DNA of 64,000 nucleotides from Pseudisothecium myosuroides (taxonomy: Eukaryota; Streptophyta; Bryopsida; Hypnales; Lembophyllaceae). Positions 21,187-32,599 of this stretch are shown here, in pieces; positions within the stretch are counted from its first letter, which is position 1; each line of letters opens with the position of its first letter. Both the position numbers and the translations under genes were made by a program. Location of the stretch: contig OX637288.1 of the NCBI GenBank assembly GCA_951799445.1, positions 48,065,288 to 48,129,287 on the forward strand, in the 5' to 3' direction. The notes beneath the pieces were generated by a model that ran no database searches, was not told the origin of the DNA, and worked only from the letters and a program-made list of their open reading frames with translations.

Positions 21187-23394
21187 AACAAACTTGCATC
21201 CAAGATACACTTTGTTAGTGTATATTTGCACAGTACAGGATGTAGGATGTTTGCTCCAGTTGGGGATGTAAATGATGCCGTCAATTGTTTTTGTATGTAC
21301 AGTGCATTTGATGTGCACGTAATATGCATGTGAGACGTTGTGTGCGCCTCTTTGGCTTTATGTACAACTTGTGCACAATGTATAATTTGCCCGTTGTGAA
21401 ACTTCTGTGTGCCGTACTATGCTTTGAGGTTGCTTAATATTGTCTATTGTAGTGCGTGCGCACATTGGAATTATCAATTGTTCTTCTTTGAACGAATTGT
21501 GATATTCATCCGCACGAATCTGGAGACTTTTGTAGCACATGTCTGGATTTGTATGCGAGATCCCTTTAAAAATGCCAAAGCTTTGAACATTCCGTCAATT
21601 TTTGTAAACCTTGATTATGAAGGTCTGCGAAAACTGCACTGACGATTAAAGTTCCTTAGTGGGGCTTTGTTTACTACATTTTTTCTGGTTTTTGCACCAG
21701 TGCACAATTCACTCTGTACACATGCAGTAAGCTGATTGCATCTAGCTAGAATAGCCTGATGAAACATTTAAGTTGTTTCCATTGTGGACAGAGAGAAGCG
21801 GTTTCCAGATTTTTGTTGGCATACTTTTGTGACATCTTTTTGTTAGGATGGCATGAGGTGTATATGAATAAATGCGACATGAGATGGTTACCAAGAGCGA
21901 AAAGTTTTACATCAGCTTCCAAACTCTACAGCAAACAATCAGTGTAGTAGCTTTGATTTTCAGAACATATCATTGAAGACAAATGCAGTCATCAATTCAG
22001 GTTTTTTTTTTTGGCTCTAGTGCCACATTGCACCAGAAAAAAACAAATTGGCTAACAAGTGGCTAACAAATGGCAAAAAACCGTGAAGTTTTTCACCAGA
22101 TTACTTCAAATTAGAAAAAAATGTTGGATGAAATTGCCAAATTCGTTGTATGAAAACATAATTATAGTCAAGTGATATATGCTAATGTGATATTTTCTAT
22201 CCATTATGAGGATGAATGCTAAAATTTGGAGCACCACTGTAACATTTTATATCACCACTTGGCACTTCATTAAAAATGAAAAAAAAGCCCTGGTCGTTAT
22301 TCTATTATCTTCAAAATGAGTAGAAACCACAGCTCCAGCGGAAAATCCTTCCCTAATCTGAAATGAGTGTCTGTAATTAATACAAGACCGTTAATTGAAA
22401 GGCTTAAATGCTGATCTTTGCTTCTTCTGCCGGTCTTGCAAAAAGATACGAACTTTCTTGCGTTGAGTCTTCCTTGAACCTGTCTGCAAGATTGATGCAG
22501 ACTACTTTACACGAATCAGTTTTAACATTTCAACACGAACATACTGAGAGTAGGATTCGGGACAGGGAGAGAAATGAATTTTGATGAGGTGTCAATTTCA
22601 TGTATGAATTACCGTATGCAATTTCAAACGAGGATGTTGTAGTCCAGAATAACATCACCAGACCACAGTAAACGGCTCAAAGGCTAAAGGCTAAACGCTG
22701 TAGCCTTTTCTTTGGCAGATGAATGACAGAATCTCTCCATGCTAGATAGGAGTGCAACTATTCATCCTTATAATTTTGTGTCAAAAGGAGAGGTCTTTTA
22801 TAGTACTTTGACTTCCAATGAGAGTTTTAAGACTCTTTTAACCAATCATTCACATGATATCAAAATGGATGATTTCCATGGTCACCATTCCATTCTTCAA
22901 TGGTTAAATACTATACTATAAGGTAGAAGGGGTACAAAATGTCCATTTAATTAACTTGTAAGGATAGGTTAGTCACAATAGAAATCATTGTTTTTGGTGC
23001 AATGAGAATCATGTATTTAACCATGTAAGGACAAGTCCATAACCAATGAATTCTAGCCTCACTGTCCATTACTATGATTGTTGCCACTTTCAAACTAGAT
23101 ATGAATGAAAAAATTTATATTTATTTTTCAGAGATGAAATTACATGTGTGCTATATGTTATAAAATTTTCAACCTTTTTTAGGAAATTGCTATAAATTTC
23201 TAAGTAAGAAAAAAATGAAAAAAATTCATATCAAATATAAAATATGCTCAAAAAATTTGAAATTTTCACTAAAGATGTAAAATATAGTGTATAACATCAT
23301 GGTATAAATGAAAGTTACTGCATCATTTTATAATTATAAAATCAACAAGGGTGATTGCACAAAACACTTGTTGATTTGTTGTGTTTTACAGTAT
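21187..23394. other. Em 3' UTR then AT-rich intergenic DNA
   Basis: 21187-~21650 is likely the 3' UTR and terminator region. A block at 22525-22690 (CATTTCAACACGAACATA, then TATGCAATTTCAAA, then CCAGAATAACATCA) is duplicated at 25505-25670. The rest is AT-rich and non-coding. Confidence 0.45.
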
Positions 23395-24065
23395 TGATGC
23401 TTTCTTTTCTCTCTAGAGTACTTTACAATTAGAAACACATTTTTTAAATTTTTTTAAAAATATGGCCAATGGATATACCTATAAGATGAAGGTAACCACT
23501 AAAAGAAAATCATAGAAAAATTCTCTAAGTAGGAGAACTAGAAAAGTGCCAAATCTCGAGAAAATAGATACTTTGATGTTTTAATTAGTAAGAAATAGGA
23601 AAAAAAATTAAATAAATAAACTAAAAATTGGTCATTTGTAGAAATTCTATAGAGATGGTCATTCACCAATAAAAAAACCAAAATAATTTTTTACATATTT
23701 CAAAATGCAAGTAAAATAGGCTCACTTTGTAAACTTCTACACAATATATAATTAACTAATTAAGAAAATCCTTTGAATAGTGGCTAAAAGTCTACTACAA
23801 TACCATTCCTTCCAAATTTCAGCTCCAAATTAGTTTCTTTGGGCACTACTTTGTTCAAAAAATCCCAAAATTAGCAAGTGTAACAAAAATTGAGGGCCAT
23901 ATTTGGACAACAAAATAGTTTTTCTTAATTCTAAAATATTAGGCAAAATATATGATAGTCATGAATACCTTGCCTGTGAATTTCGAGTCATTTGGAGCCA
24001 AAACGCATCAACTAGAGACGTGTCAAAAAATAATACAAATATTTTGTGCAATCACTTACAAATCA
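23395..24065 (+). repeat. Dispersed repeat family G, copy 1
   Basis: About 670 bp matching 60975-61640 through many shared phrases: AAGATGAAGGTAACCAC, AAAAGTGCCAAATCTC, GAGATGGTCATTCACC, GATAGTCATGA.TACCTT, GAGTCATTTGGAGCC.AAACG. A weaker relative lies at 37140-37650. No clear ends or coding region. Confidence 0.65.
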
Positions 24066-24483
24066 TGGTTTTTGGCCCAAAGTTCATACTGCTATAAAGT
24101 ATTGAAAAAAAAAATTCTCCAAAATTTCCATTCGAAGTAGAAAGTGCAATAGATAAGCTTCATTTCATCTCGCATTTCATTAGTTGAATTCTAATTTAAA
24201 AAATGCCACTTTTATGGCTCAAACCCACATTAAGAGTAAATAACAAGAAATGGCCGAAATACTCATACTGTGAGGGTGATTTGTGGATTAAGCGTTTTCT
24301 TCTTTATTAAAGTCAATAAGATCATAATGAAAGGTTTTGCAATACCATTCACAAAAATGTATTCAAATACCCTCCAAATAAATAAATTGAATGAAAAAAT
24401 ATTTTTTTCCATCCTTCACTCTCAACAAGAGTCATTCATCAGACACATATTGTCTGCAATAACAATACAACGTTAAAACCTTC

Positions 24484-24640
24484 CAAAAGCACTGTCATTG
24501 GTAGTAAAACTACTGTGCAAGATCTCCCCTTTTTACACAAAACTCCAATGATGAACATTTGTACTTTTGTCTCAATCGGAAGAATTCTTTGTCATTTATC
24601 GGACCACCACGTTTGTTTGCTGTGTCTTTATAAGGTCAAG
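24484..24640 (+). repeat. Dispersed repeat family E, copy 2
   Basis: AAAGCACTGTCATTGGTAGT, then CTACTGTGCAAGATCTCCC, then ATGATGAACATTTG and GAATTCTTTGTCATT. Related to 18165, 29583 and 49200. Confidence 0.5.
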
Positions 24641-24745
24641 AGCATATAAACTTAGGATCTTTTCCATGTGGATTAAAGTACTTCCTAACAAATTTTCAGG
24701 GAAAGAAGAGAAGGAGACACATCCATCACAATTTGAGTCATAATT

Positions 24746-24967
24746 CACTATAAGAGAAAGGGGTGTTTTAAGTGAGTTTTTAAGTGTAGTCTTAGATATA
24801 AGATTATAAGTAATGACCTTTAAGGAGATTTTTAGAAAATTTTTATTAGAAGTACATGCCTTTTTAGTAAAATTTTATTAAAAATCTTCTTAAAGGTCAA
24901 TATTTATAATCTTATGTTTAGGACTACACTTTGAAATTCACTTAAAACACCCCTTTCTCTTGTAGTG
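24746..24967. mobile_element. Family A CACTA-type hairpin MITE, copy 3
   Basis: 222 bp, CACTATAAGAGAAAGG...CCTTTCTCTTGTAGTG. Its arms are more diverged than in copies 1 and 2. The duplication ATT flanks it (24743-24745, 24968-24970). It splits a dispersed repeat whose uninterrupted form is at 4205-4325. Confidence 0.85.
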
Positions 24968-25009
24968 ATTTGTAGACTTAAAACTGAATTAGACACAATT
25001 TTCTAAAGC

Positions 25010-25089
25010 CAACTGGGATTTATTGATGCACAATTTTCTGGCAAAGAGTGTCCCGACTCATAAAATTGTGCAACAATAAATCCCAGTTG
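25010..25089. repeat. 80-bp hairpin
   Basis: CAACTGGGATTTATTG..GCACAATTTT pairs with AAAATTGTGC..CAATAAATCCCAGTTG. This is a 16-bp stem, a 2-base bulge on each arm and a 10-bp stem, with a ~24-base loop. It could be a tiny foldback transposon or a small-RNA precursor; the sequence alone does not decide. Confidence 0.7.
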
Positions 25090-25125
25090 ATACCAATTCA
25101 TCATTCATTCCTATAGTAACAGTTA

Positions 25126-25447
25126 ATGGGCAATTTCGTTAAAATGGCGGTATTCCTTGTGCCATTTTCAGAGCAGCCGCTCTGAACTGCGAAAGAGACA
25201 TCTAAGAGGGGTATAGATTTCAGAAATCTTGATCTTTTATAGATTTCAGAAATCTAGCACTATTGTAGATTTCAGACCACACGGTTTGAACTTTGAAATT
25301 GACATCTATGGCTCTTATAGATTTCAGGCATCTAAGAAAGTTGTAGATTTCAGAAATCTAGGACAGTTGAACATTTAGAGCGGCCGCTCTGAACTGTGAA
25401 AACTGCCAAAGTTACGGAATTTCCGCCATTTTAACAAAATTGCCCAT
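25126..25447. mobile_element. Family B MITE, copy 2 (long variant)
   Basis: Ends ATGGGCAATTTCGTTAAAAT and ATTTTAACAAAATTGCCCAT. At 322 bp it is longer than its ~195-bp relatives because the interior repeats short palindromes of the type AGATTTCAGAAATCT (about five, 25210-25360). It also carries two palindromes, AGAGCAGCCGCTCT (25170-25183) and AGAGCGGCCGCTCT (25377-25390), each followed by GAACTG. Confidence 0.8.
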
Positions 25448-25504
25448 GTTTATGGTTTTTTAGTAGGGACACTAAGTTCTTAGGAAACGGGCAGAATATC
25501 ACAC

Positions 25505-25670
25505 GGGTAGTAACATTTCAACATGAACATATTTGAGAGAGGAAGAGGAACGAATTTTGCTGAAATGACAATTTCAAGTATGAATTATCATATGCAATTT
25601 CAAATGAGGAGGTTACAGACCAGAATAACATCAGCGGTCCACAATAAACGCTTCAAGGCCAAATTTGTTT
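25505..25670 (+). repeat. Direct repeat of 22525-22690
   Basis: ACATTTCAACATGAACATA, then GAATTATCATATGCAATTTC, then CCAGAATAACATCAGCGG match the earlier block in order. A shorter trace (GTATGAATTCCTTACGCAAT) recurs near 28550. Non-coding. Confidence 0.55.
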
Positions 25671-26158
25671 GCAGTTAAACTCTAAAATATAAGCAACAAG
25701 CTATACACTTGTCTCAGCTCCGCTGTTTGCCGAAGATACTCCATAGCCAGAACTATACGTGTGGATTAGAAGTATCAAGTAAACAAATTTGTGTATGATT
25801 GTTTATTCACAGACGAGTGGCCACAGGCATATAATTGTCCATTCAGTCACACTTCCACCACTTCCAAAAAACTTCAACGAAACTGTGTTTATTGCGACGA
25901 GACCATGAGCTAGTTCAGCCAAGTCAGACTTACACCACTTGCGAACAATGAAGTGCAACCATAAGTTATCAGAAATCATAAGGGCTTCGGCTTCACCATC
26001 GATGATAGAATCCTTGGACACCTTCAGCTCTAAGATCTCTAGCTGATACGCACTTTGCAGCTAATTTTGCTGCAGAGAACTGGCTTATGATGAGCTATTT
26101 ATAAAACAAGCTTCAACATTACTTCCTGGAAGCAGGTGCATAAGTTAATTCACGTGTA

Positions 26159-26566
26159 TCACCTCCAAATATAAGCTAAATATTGGTCACCAGATCCGTT
26201 TTCCTGCCTCAAAAATCCCTCCTCGTTCACAATCCACAGACAATGCAGACACGGTCGTTTCGGCCAAATCGCCAGCCAGAAGTCGTCCACCCACACATCA
26301 AAGCTCTGCCATCGATTGCCCCATTTGAAGTCACAGTTGTATCGAGTGGTGCCCCAGATGCTGGGCTTGAATCCGAAGCCCACATGGTGCCCATACTCAA
26401 CTGTTTGCTCCGGGAGGACAAACTGTACAGTGTTGGTCCTTTTGCACTGCACTTGGATTGGCGGCTCCCTTGCAATTGCACTGAAGATGTTCACATCAGC
26501 GGCGCTGCCGAAGGCCGTGTTGACCGCCGCCATCGCCACCATAAGCAACAAAAACAGGGGCACCAT
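26159..26566 (-). CDS. S1/SPH-family small secreted protein
   Basis: The ATG at 26566-26564 gives 135 residues; upstream in this frame a TGA is met before any other ATG. Residues 1-~22 (MVPLFLLLMVAMAAVNTAFG...) form a clear signal peptide. The mature part has the plant self-incompatibility S1-homologue layout: a first Cys in PIQVQCKRTN, a central GFGFKPSIWGTTRYNCDFKW, and a final pair in PCLHCLW. This gives four cysteines (about 41, 78, 106 and 109). The family consists of small extracellular beta-sandwich proteins; only a few have a known role (pollen rejection in poppy), so function here is unknown. Intronless, as most family members are. A TATATA sits about 95 bp upstream on the minus strand (near 26660-26668). 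No lesion seen. Confidence 0.8.
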   Translation of the reverse strand: MVPLFLLLMVAMAAVNTAFGSAADVNIFSAIAREPPIQVQCKRTNTVQFVLPEQTVEYGHHVGFGFKPSIWGTTRYNCDFKWGNRWQSFDVWVDDFWLAIWPKRPCLHCLWIVNEEGFLRQENGSGDQYLAYIWR

Positions 26567-27328
26567 AACGAAGCTACACAAATTGTACAGGTCCCGGATT
26601 GTGCGAGAATGATCTTGAGCTCAGTTGAATGATCTTCGGTGTTCCAAGAAATCGAGTTTCATATATAATTGGATTTGAGTTTGGCATATTCTTTCTACCA
26701 TCTGAATGGAAAGTACTTGACTGGAACAGCAAACCAATTTGTGCAGTTACTACTGTAGTTTACTGCACCTCATTGCGACCTTGGCCTTACCCAAAAGCAG
26801 CTTCAAGAGGATCTCATGTTCAGAGCATGTAAATGGGGTCTGTAATTGACCATTATCCGAACATGAGTGCCTAGGATTCAATTCAAATACAACTCCAATT
26901 GGTTCTTTGGAAGTTCATGGTGTTCAAAGATACATTTTCGAGTTGTCTTTCAAATTTCCAACCTGTGAATTGAAGAGAAATCAACTGAAGGAAATTCAAT
27001 AACAATTGTCAGCACAGTGGTCTTCTACTCATTTGCATTTGGCCGCTTTCAGGTATGCATCGTTGGTTTGGTAGCTTGTTGTCGAATGAACAGGTTCTTC
27101 AGTAGCCAAAATAAAATGCACCCCTCGAGTACAATCTAAAACGGGAACTGCAGCTTTCCAAACATGTAGCCTTCCAAACCTGTACTGAAGAGGGAAAGAA
27201 GTTGTTCTGGAACTGTAGATCCTGACGATAAGAGGATTTTTTTTCCATCTGTAGCCTTCTGTCTATTTTGCAGCACGCTTTCTTCATTAAAATACTTTAG
27301 GATATCCAAATCAAACCAGCAGTAGCTC

Positions 27329-29379
27329 CTACACAACCCATTTCCTCTGTGGGTCATACCTAGAGATTTTCAATACGTGTTTGTAGATCCAATATTCTGA
27401 TCGAGGCAAAGGCCCACAGCACTCCTCATATGGATCCACTTGCTGCAATAGCAAGTTTGGTTGTGAGAGTACAATGACAGTGTATGTCCGCAGTGGCAAA
27501 GTATCAACTGTTTCACGTCACCTTCTTGTACCAATTGTACTGTACACTGTCAGTTTTTTTTTTTTCATGGCCGTACAATTCATCTATGAATCTTGACATG
27601 TAGATAAGAGCATAATCAGTAAGCGCATCCCTGCTGCCATTGATGACTCTAGCTGAGGATATTCCCAGACCTCTAATCTGATTGCCTTGGGTCCCCCCAA
27701 AATGACCATGACATAATTTGGATGTGTGCCGTTTTCTTTAGTCTATATTAGTGAAGGAATGCTGAACATTAGATCGCTCCAGCCATGGACATGATGTACA
27801 AAAAAAAACAAGGATTCAGCAATCAAAAAATAATATTTACAGGAGGCTGCTGTTGGATATTAGTTAGCTATATATGCAACAAATCCTCAAACAAATCTGC
27901 TACATGAATCAAGGATTAGGATAGTCCTCATTCAGCACCATGGTGACTGAGAAGACAACCGAGTTTGTAAGATTTTCTAAGTAAGTAGAAGAGGCACTAT
28001 TGTCCGTTCTGAATCTTGCAAAATCACTCCCTTCGGACTGAATGTCATACTAAGTTGTTGCAGCTAGACGCCACATGAGGATCGCGCTCTCCAAAGCCTT
28101 TCTTCGCTTCTTCCGCAATGCTCTTTCAACGTGCTGCTCAGCATCGCCAAGACGGCCCTAAGAAACAAGCCAAAATTAAAGGGAGACTCGGCGCACATTT
28201 CGTGAGGCTTTACGTTCCCACATCCATCCATGACAGGCTTGAATCAAGTGAACTCCAGAGCAGATTCTTAATACAAGAACTGATAGTTGATGACATGTGA
28301 ATATGTTTTTTTCCATTTGGTCTCCCAAAGAAAGGAAACAGGAAGCTGGAACTCCAGCCATCAAGACATCGCTAAACGTTCGAGTTGGATGATGACAGTC
28401 GAAGACAAGGTAGAGGATACCATTGAAGTCACTCCAAGCATTTGAAGCAAATGTAGGAGTGTGATATTTGTTAGATTACTAAAGAACTGTGGAGAGAGCA
28501 CTTTGGATACAAGGGTCAAACCTATTTCAGATCAATTCTTTTAATCACTTGTATGAATTCCTTACGCAATTTCTAGGCGGGAGGTTGTAGGCTTCCAGAG
28601 TTGACAGTAGACAGACCCATTTCCATTCAAAGACGAATGACAACAGTCATTTTCCAAACCGTGTTTCCACCAGTTTCTAAAATGCCCAGCCCAAGTGTAT
28701 GAATAGAGGGGTTGCAGTTTGAAACAGGGGCCAGGAAAGAAGACGGAGTCAGGTCCCTAACGATTCTACTGTCCACCACCTTACCACGATTCGCATTGCA
28801 GAAGGCGGGAGACTCTGACCTGAGAGTAAAGGTCACGGCCCATGTCCGTGTAGATCCGCCATTTCGGAGTATGAGAGAGTTGGAAGCATTATAAAGGACC
28901 TGGCAGTGTCCAATTGGGAGAAGGACTTGGAAGCATGATAAAGCACCAAATTCCTCTGTTAATACAAACAGTCTCGCCGTCATCAAAACCGGTTAAGAAC
29001 ATGGATGGACTTTCTTGAAACTTGCTGTGGAAGACTATAATCAGATAGAGAACTCGGCATTGAAGAAAACACTACGGCGTACCAATTACAGATTCATTTT
29101 AGAGAAATCTAGAGCTCTCCATCTCTCCATCGTTGATACACAAAAACCGATTGACAGTTACTTAGCGCAATACCAGGGACAGAGGATTGAACCTGGCTGA
29201 ATTGGAGATGGCGGGGCTTGTCGTGAGCTGCGCTTACCTGTGGCAAGGTGTCGTCTCCACTGAGAGGAATTGGTCAATCTGCTTGACAGTCGCGTCCCCA
29301 TCGCTCCCAATTTGGCCACAATGAGTGCGCGAAACACAAGCTCGCAGACTTGATGGTGTGGAAAAGCAGATCGAATCAT
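27329..29379 (-). other. Candidate exons of an unrecognised minus-strand gene or gene remnant
   Basis: Three minus-strand pieces look exon-like. 27329-27442 follows a good acceptor (ATTGCAG) and encodes QVDPYEECCGPLPRSEYW... to a stop after KWVV. 28050-28157 follows TGTTTCTTAG and encodes GRLGDAEQHVERALRKKR..., helical and TPR-like, ending in TAG. 29238-29379 ends in a perfect donor, CAG|GTAAGC. An open frame at 28627-28986 (119 codons) lies between them. I could not join these into one frame: the 28050 piece ends in a stop before the 27329 piece. They may be two genes or decayed exons. No family is recognised. Confidence 0.3.
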
Positions 29380-29582
29380 TTTTCATGTTTTTCCATGTTT
29401 GTTTTCATGTTTGTTTTTAGGATTTGGGGTTTAGGGCCTTGGAGCATCGGTCTCAATTGCCAAATGACACCCTTGAGACTGCACTGAATTACCGTAGCAG
29501 AAACCCAGTAAGGACGAGCTCGTCACCTTGGAAATCATCCTTCTAGGCGGTACAGTTTGAATTGTCTACTTAAAAAAAAAAA

Positions 29583-29765
29583 AAAGCACTTGTTGGAGGT
29601 CAAAGTACTATGCAGAACCTCCCCTTTTTGCATAAAATTTTAAGGATGAAGATATGCACTTAGACTATCTCACATACGGACATAGATGGATTCTATGTAA
29701 TTCTATATCATTCATCAAACTACTCTCATCCCACATCGTCCTTACAGGGTTAATTTAGTGTCGCC
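29583..29765 (+). repeat. Dispersed repeat family E, copy 3
   Basis: AAAAAGCACTTGTTGGAGGT, then CAAAGTACTATGCAGAACCT, then ATAAAATTTTAAGGATGAA. Related to 18165, 24484 and 49200. Confidence 0.5.
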
Positions 29766-29823
29766 TACTGTGTTATGATTTATGACACAACAAAACGATT
29801 GTGTTTTGGAAATTATACTATAC

Positions 29824-30018
29824 ATGGGCAATTTTGTTAAAATGGCGGTATTCCAAGTGCCACTTTGACAACGTGCCATTTTCACCATCTAGGACAAATA
29901 TAGATTTCAAAATGGCCATTCTAAACCATCTAGGACAGTTATAGATTTCAGAACGGCCGTTCTGAACTGTTTTCATGCCATTTTAAAAAAATATTGCCAT
30001 TTTAACAAAATTGACCAT
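29824..30018. mobile_element. Family B MITE, copy 3
   Basis: 195 bp, ATGGGCAATTTTGTTAAAAT...ATTTTAACAAAATTGACCAT. It contains the perfect palindrome AGAACGGCCGTTCT (29950-29963) followed by GAACTG, and the unoccupied TTAA (GCCATT-TTAA-AAAAATATT) that is occupied in copy 1. Confidence 0.85.
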
Positions 30019-32599
30019 AATACTCTTTTAATCTGCACTCATTTGAAATAGTGTGCTTTGGCAATTTTGTGTCAATCACACAAGCCAATGGTCTCTGCAA
30101 TTTTGATGAATGATTTTGACTCTATTAATAACAAACAACGATTCCAAAACTGGCTAAATTTCGCTCAATTGCTACTTAATCTCTTCCAAAAATGAACATT
30201 TGACTAAAAACTCTGAACCAGATCTGAGATCACTGGTAACAAGTTGATGTTGCAAGAAGCGGCATAATTTTTGGATTTTTCCATGTGGCAAATAAGGCAA
30301 TCAATTTTGAAAGCCTATTTTTGCTATTTTAAACCTATTGACCTGTATTGATCCACTTGAGTTACAAATTTTACTATAATAAAAAAGATTTGACAAATTA
30401 TAGCCCTAGCTTGGATGGAATGGGCGAAAAGTAGCTCCAAAAATGAAAAATCTGCAAAATTTCCTATACTAGGCTTGTCGCTCTCCCCTAGATGAGGTTA
30501 ATTTTTGGCAACAAATTGCTAAACATTAGAGAAAATTTGGGGACTTTGGAAGGCTATTTGATTTTACACTACCACCCTAGAAATTTATATATATTTGTAT
30601 ATATGTACTTTTTAAAATGACAAAATTGAAATGTGATATAGGACTTCAATACTTCATGTCAAGTTTTGATTTTTTAATTTTTTAATATTCCTTTTTGAAA
30701 AGAAAATATTAAAATTTTGGGGCACTCGTCCAAAGTCAAGTGGCCCTTTGGAGGCCCGAAATTTTCTCTAATGAAATTTTTTCCGTGGCATGATGTCCGA
30801 ACCTTAGGACAAATCTTGTTTCGAAAATTCACGGTCGTAGGCTGATAGGCATATTTGATACCTGTGACCGTGTGAGAAGGGTGCTTCGCTGCATTCATTC
30901 CGAAGCACTGACGAGGATTCGCGGAGCGAATCTGCTTTCCCTTCGATTGGCCATGAAAAAGTCAGACGAGGTATAAAATGCTGCTGACAAGAACATATGC
31001 AGAATGTACAATTCTTGAAGAGTCGGAGCATTCTCACAAAATCACTCAAACAATTAAACCTTTGAAACTTTATAATTTATTCACACCATGCGTACAGTTG
31101 GAGTGCTTTGGAATCCTCTCAAAAATTAGAATAACACCCAGATTTTATTTTAAAAAGTCATTCTACTAAGACATACCGCTTACAAGCTAGACATAGGTTG
31201 TGTACAAGCTCTAGCTAGCTTTACGAAGGTAACGAAGCTAGTTAGCATGCATGCATGGACGTACCATGGCGCTTGCAGGCTTGTTTCCAACTAGCATATC
31301 ATTTGAAAACTATCCAATTAATACTGTATATGCAGAAATTAGTCACGCAGTCGGTTCACGCAACAACCATGGTGCCAGAATTGGAATTCACTGTAAAACA
31401 AGTTTGTACAGTGAGCATAGGGAAATGCCTAGTGCTATACAGAAAACATACTTAGTGCGTCCATTATTTCTAATCACATGTTCTGATGTTCAACCTTAGT
31501 TTGCTCCCGATTACAATAAGTCTTAAATGCATGCTGAGGTGCACTTGTGCGAGATAAGCCAGTTATCATCATTAATGTACGTTGAAGCGACCACCGCTTG
31601 CTAATAGCAAGTGCAGGATTCAGATCGATCTTTTCACTGGCTGCCTGTGATAATCATGAGGAGCTTCCCCGCATGGTTCCACAATCTCCAGAGACTGCCA
31701 TCACAACATACGAAGAATTAAAGCTAAGCACATGATTGGAAAATAATCAAGGGGTAAGCAATCAATATTGTGCGGTGCCCACACGGTTGAGCCCCCATTT
31801 TACATTCACGAACAAGAAGTCAGTTAATATGAAGAGCACTTCACAGGTCACTTCACAGGTCTCTAACAGAGTCGCAGTTGAAGTGATCCAAGAGATGCAT
31901 CGAAGATCAATCAACAATACTTACGATCATAACAGAGAGATTGATTCACAAAACTAAATACCTGCATTTTCTTTGAAGCTGGATTCAATCATGCAGACAA
32001 TTAAATAAGAAGAAAGCATCTAGTCATCTACGACCAGATCTAAATAACTCCAAAGCTAACCCAGGGATTGCCAAAAGGCGATGTTATGAAAGTGTCTTTG
32101 CAATTACTGCAAAAGATAGATGCATTAGGACATGCACTACTGCATGCGCGCGTACCATCCACAATGAGAATCATTTTGGAAATCTGCAGCAACGAAGGCA
32201 ACGGGGGCAGCAGCAGCCGGGGGGTCCAGAAAGAGGCCGAGGTCGAGCACTTCCTGTGGATGCAGTTGGAATTGCGGATGAATTCCAGGGGGGCAGTCGG
32301 CTCCAACTCCAAGGCTTGCACCTCCTGCAGCTGAATCGAAGGCGAGAGCCATCGATGTCGATATCGATCGAGATCCAAGAAATCAACTTCGTGTCGATCG
32401 ATCAGTAAAGCAGCTCTAGGTCTGATCTGAGACAGAGATATTGTAAGTGGGGCGTGAGAGAGAGACATAGCAGCTGAATTGAACTACTGAAGACATGAAA
32501 TTCCGAGCAGTCTAGCAGTCGTGTTTTAAATAAGTGGACCTACGGTGGGACACGTGAAGTTGAACTGGCACTAACTTTGAAGATGTCGACGGAGGGACG
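30019..32599. other. Intergenic DNA with weak coding hints near 32137-32352
   Basis: The stretch is AT-rich to about 30780 and then of more even composition. On the minus strand 32352-32137 has an ATG and 71 codons with GC-rich codon use (start MALAFDSAAGGASLGVG, middle LHPQEVLDLGLFLDPP). It matches no family I know and overlaps a longer frame (32468-32040), so I do not call it a gene. RY-like CATGCATGCATGG is at 31245-31257. Confidence 0.35.

Noticed and set aside
26183..26632. 149-codon plus-strand frame opposite the SPH gene
   Set aside because: Antisense shadow; the minus-strand frame has the signal peptide and cysteine pattern.
28627..28986. 119-codon minus-strand frame
   Set aside because: Reasonable composition but no start context, domain or splice join; left as a note under 27329-29379.
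29158..29379. SINE or tRNA-like GGATTGAACCTGG near 29187
   Set aside because: Only a partial B-box resemblance with no A box or tail.
32040..32468. 142-codon minus-strand frame
   Set aside because: Overlaps another equally plausible frame (32137-32352); neither resembles a known family.
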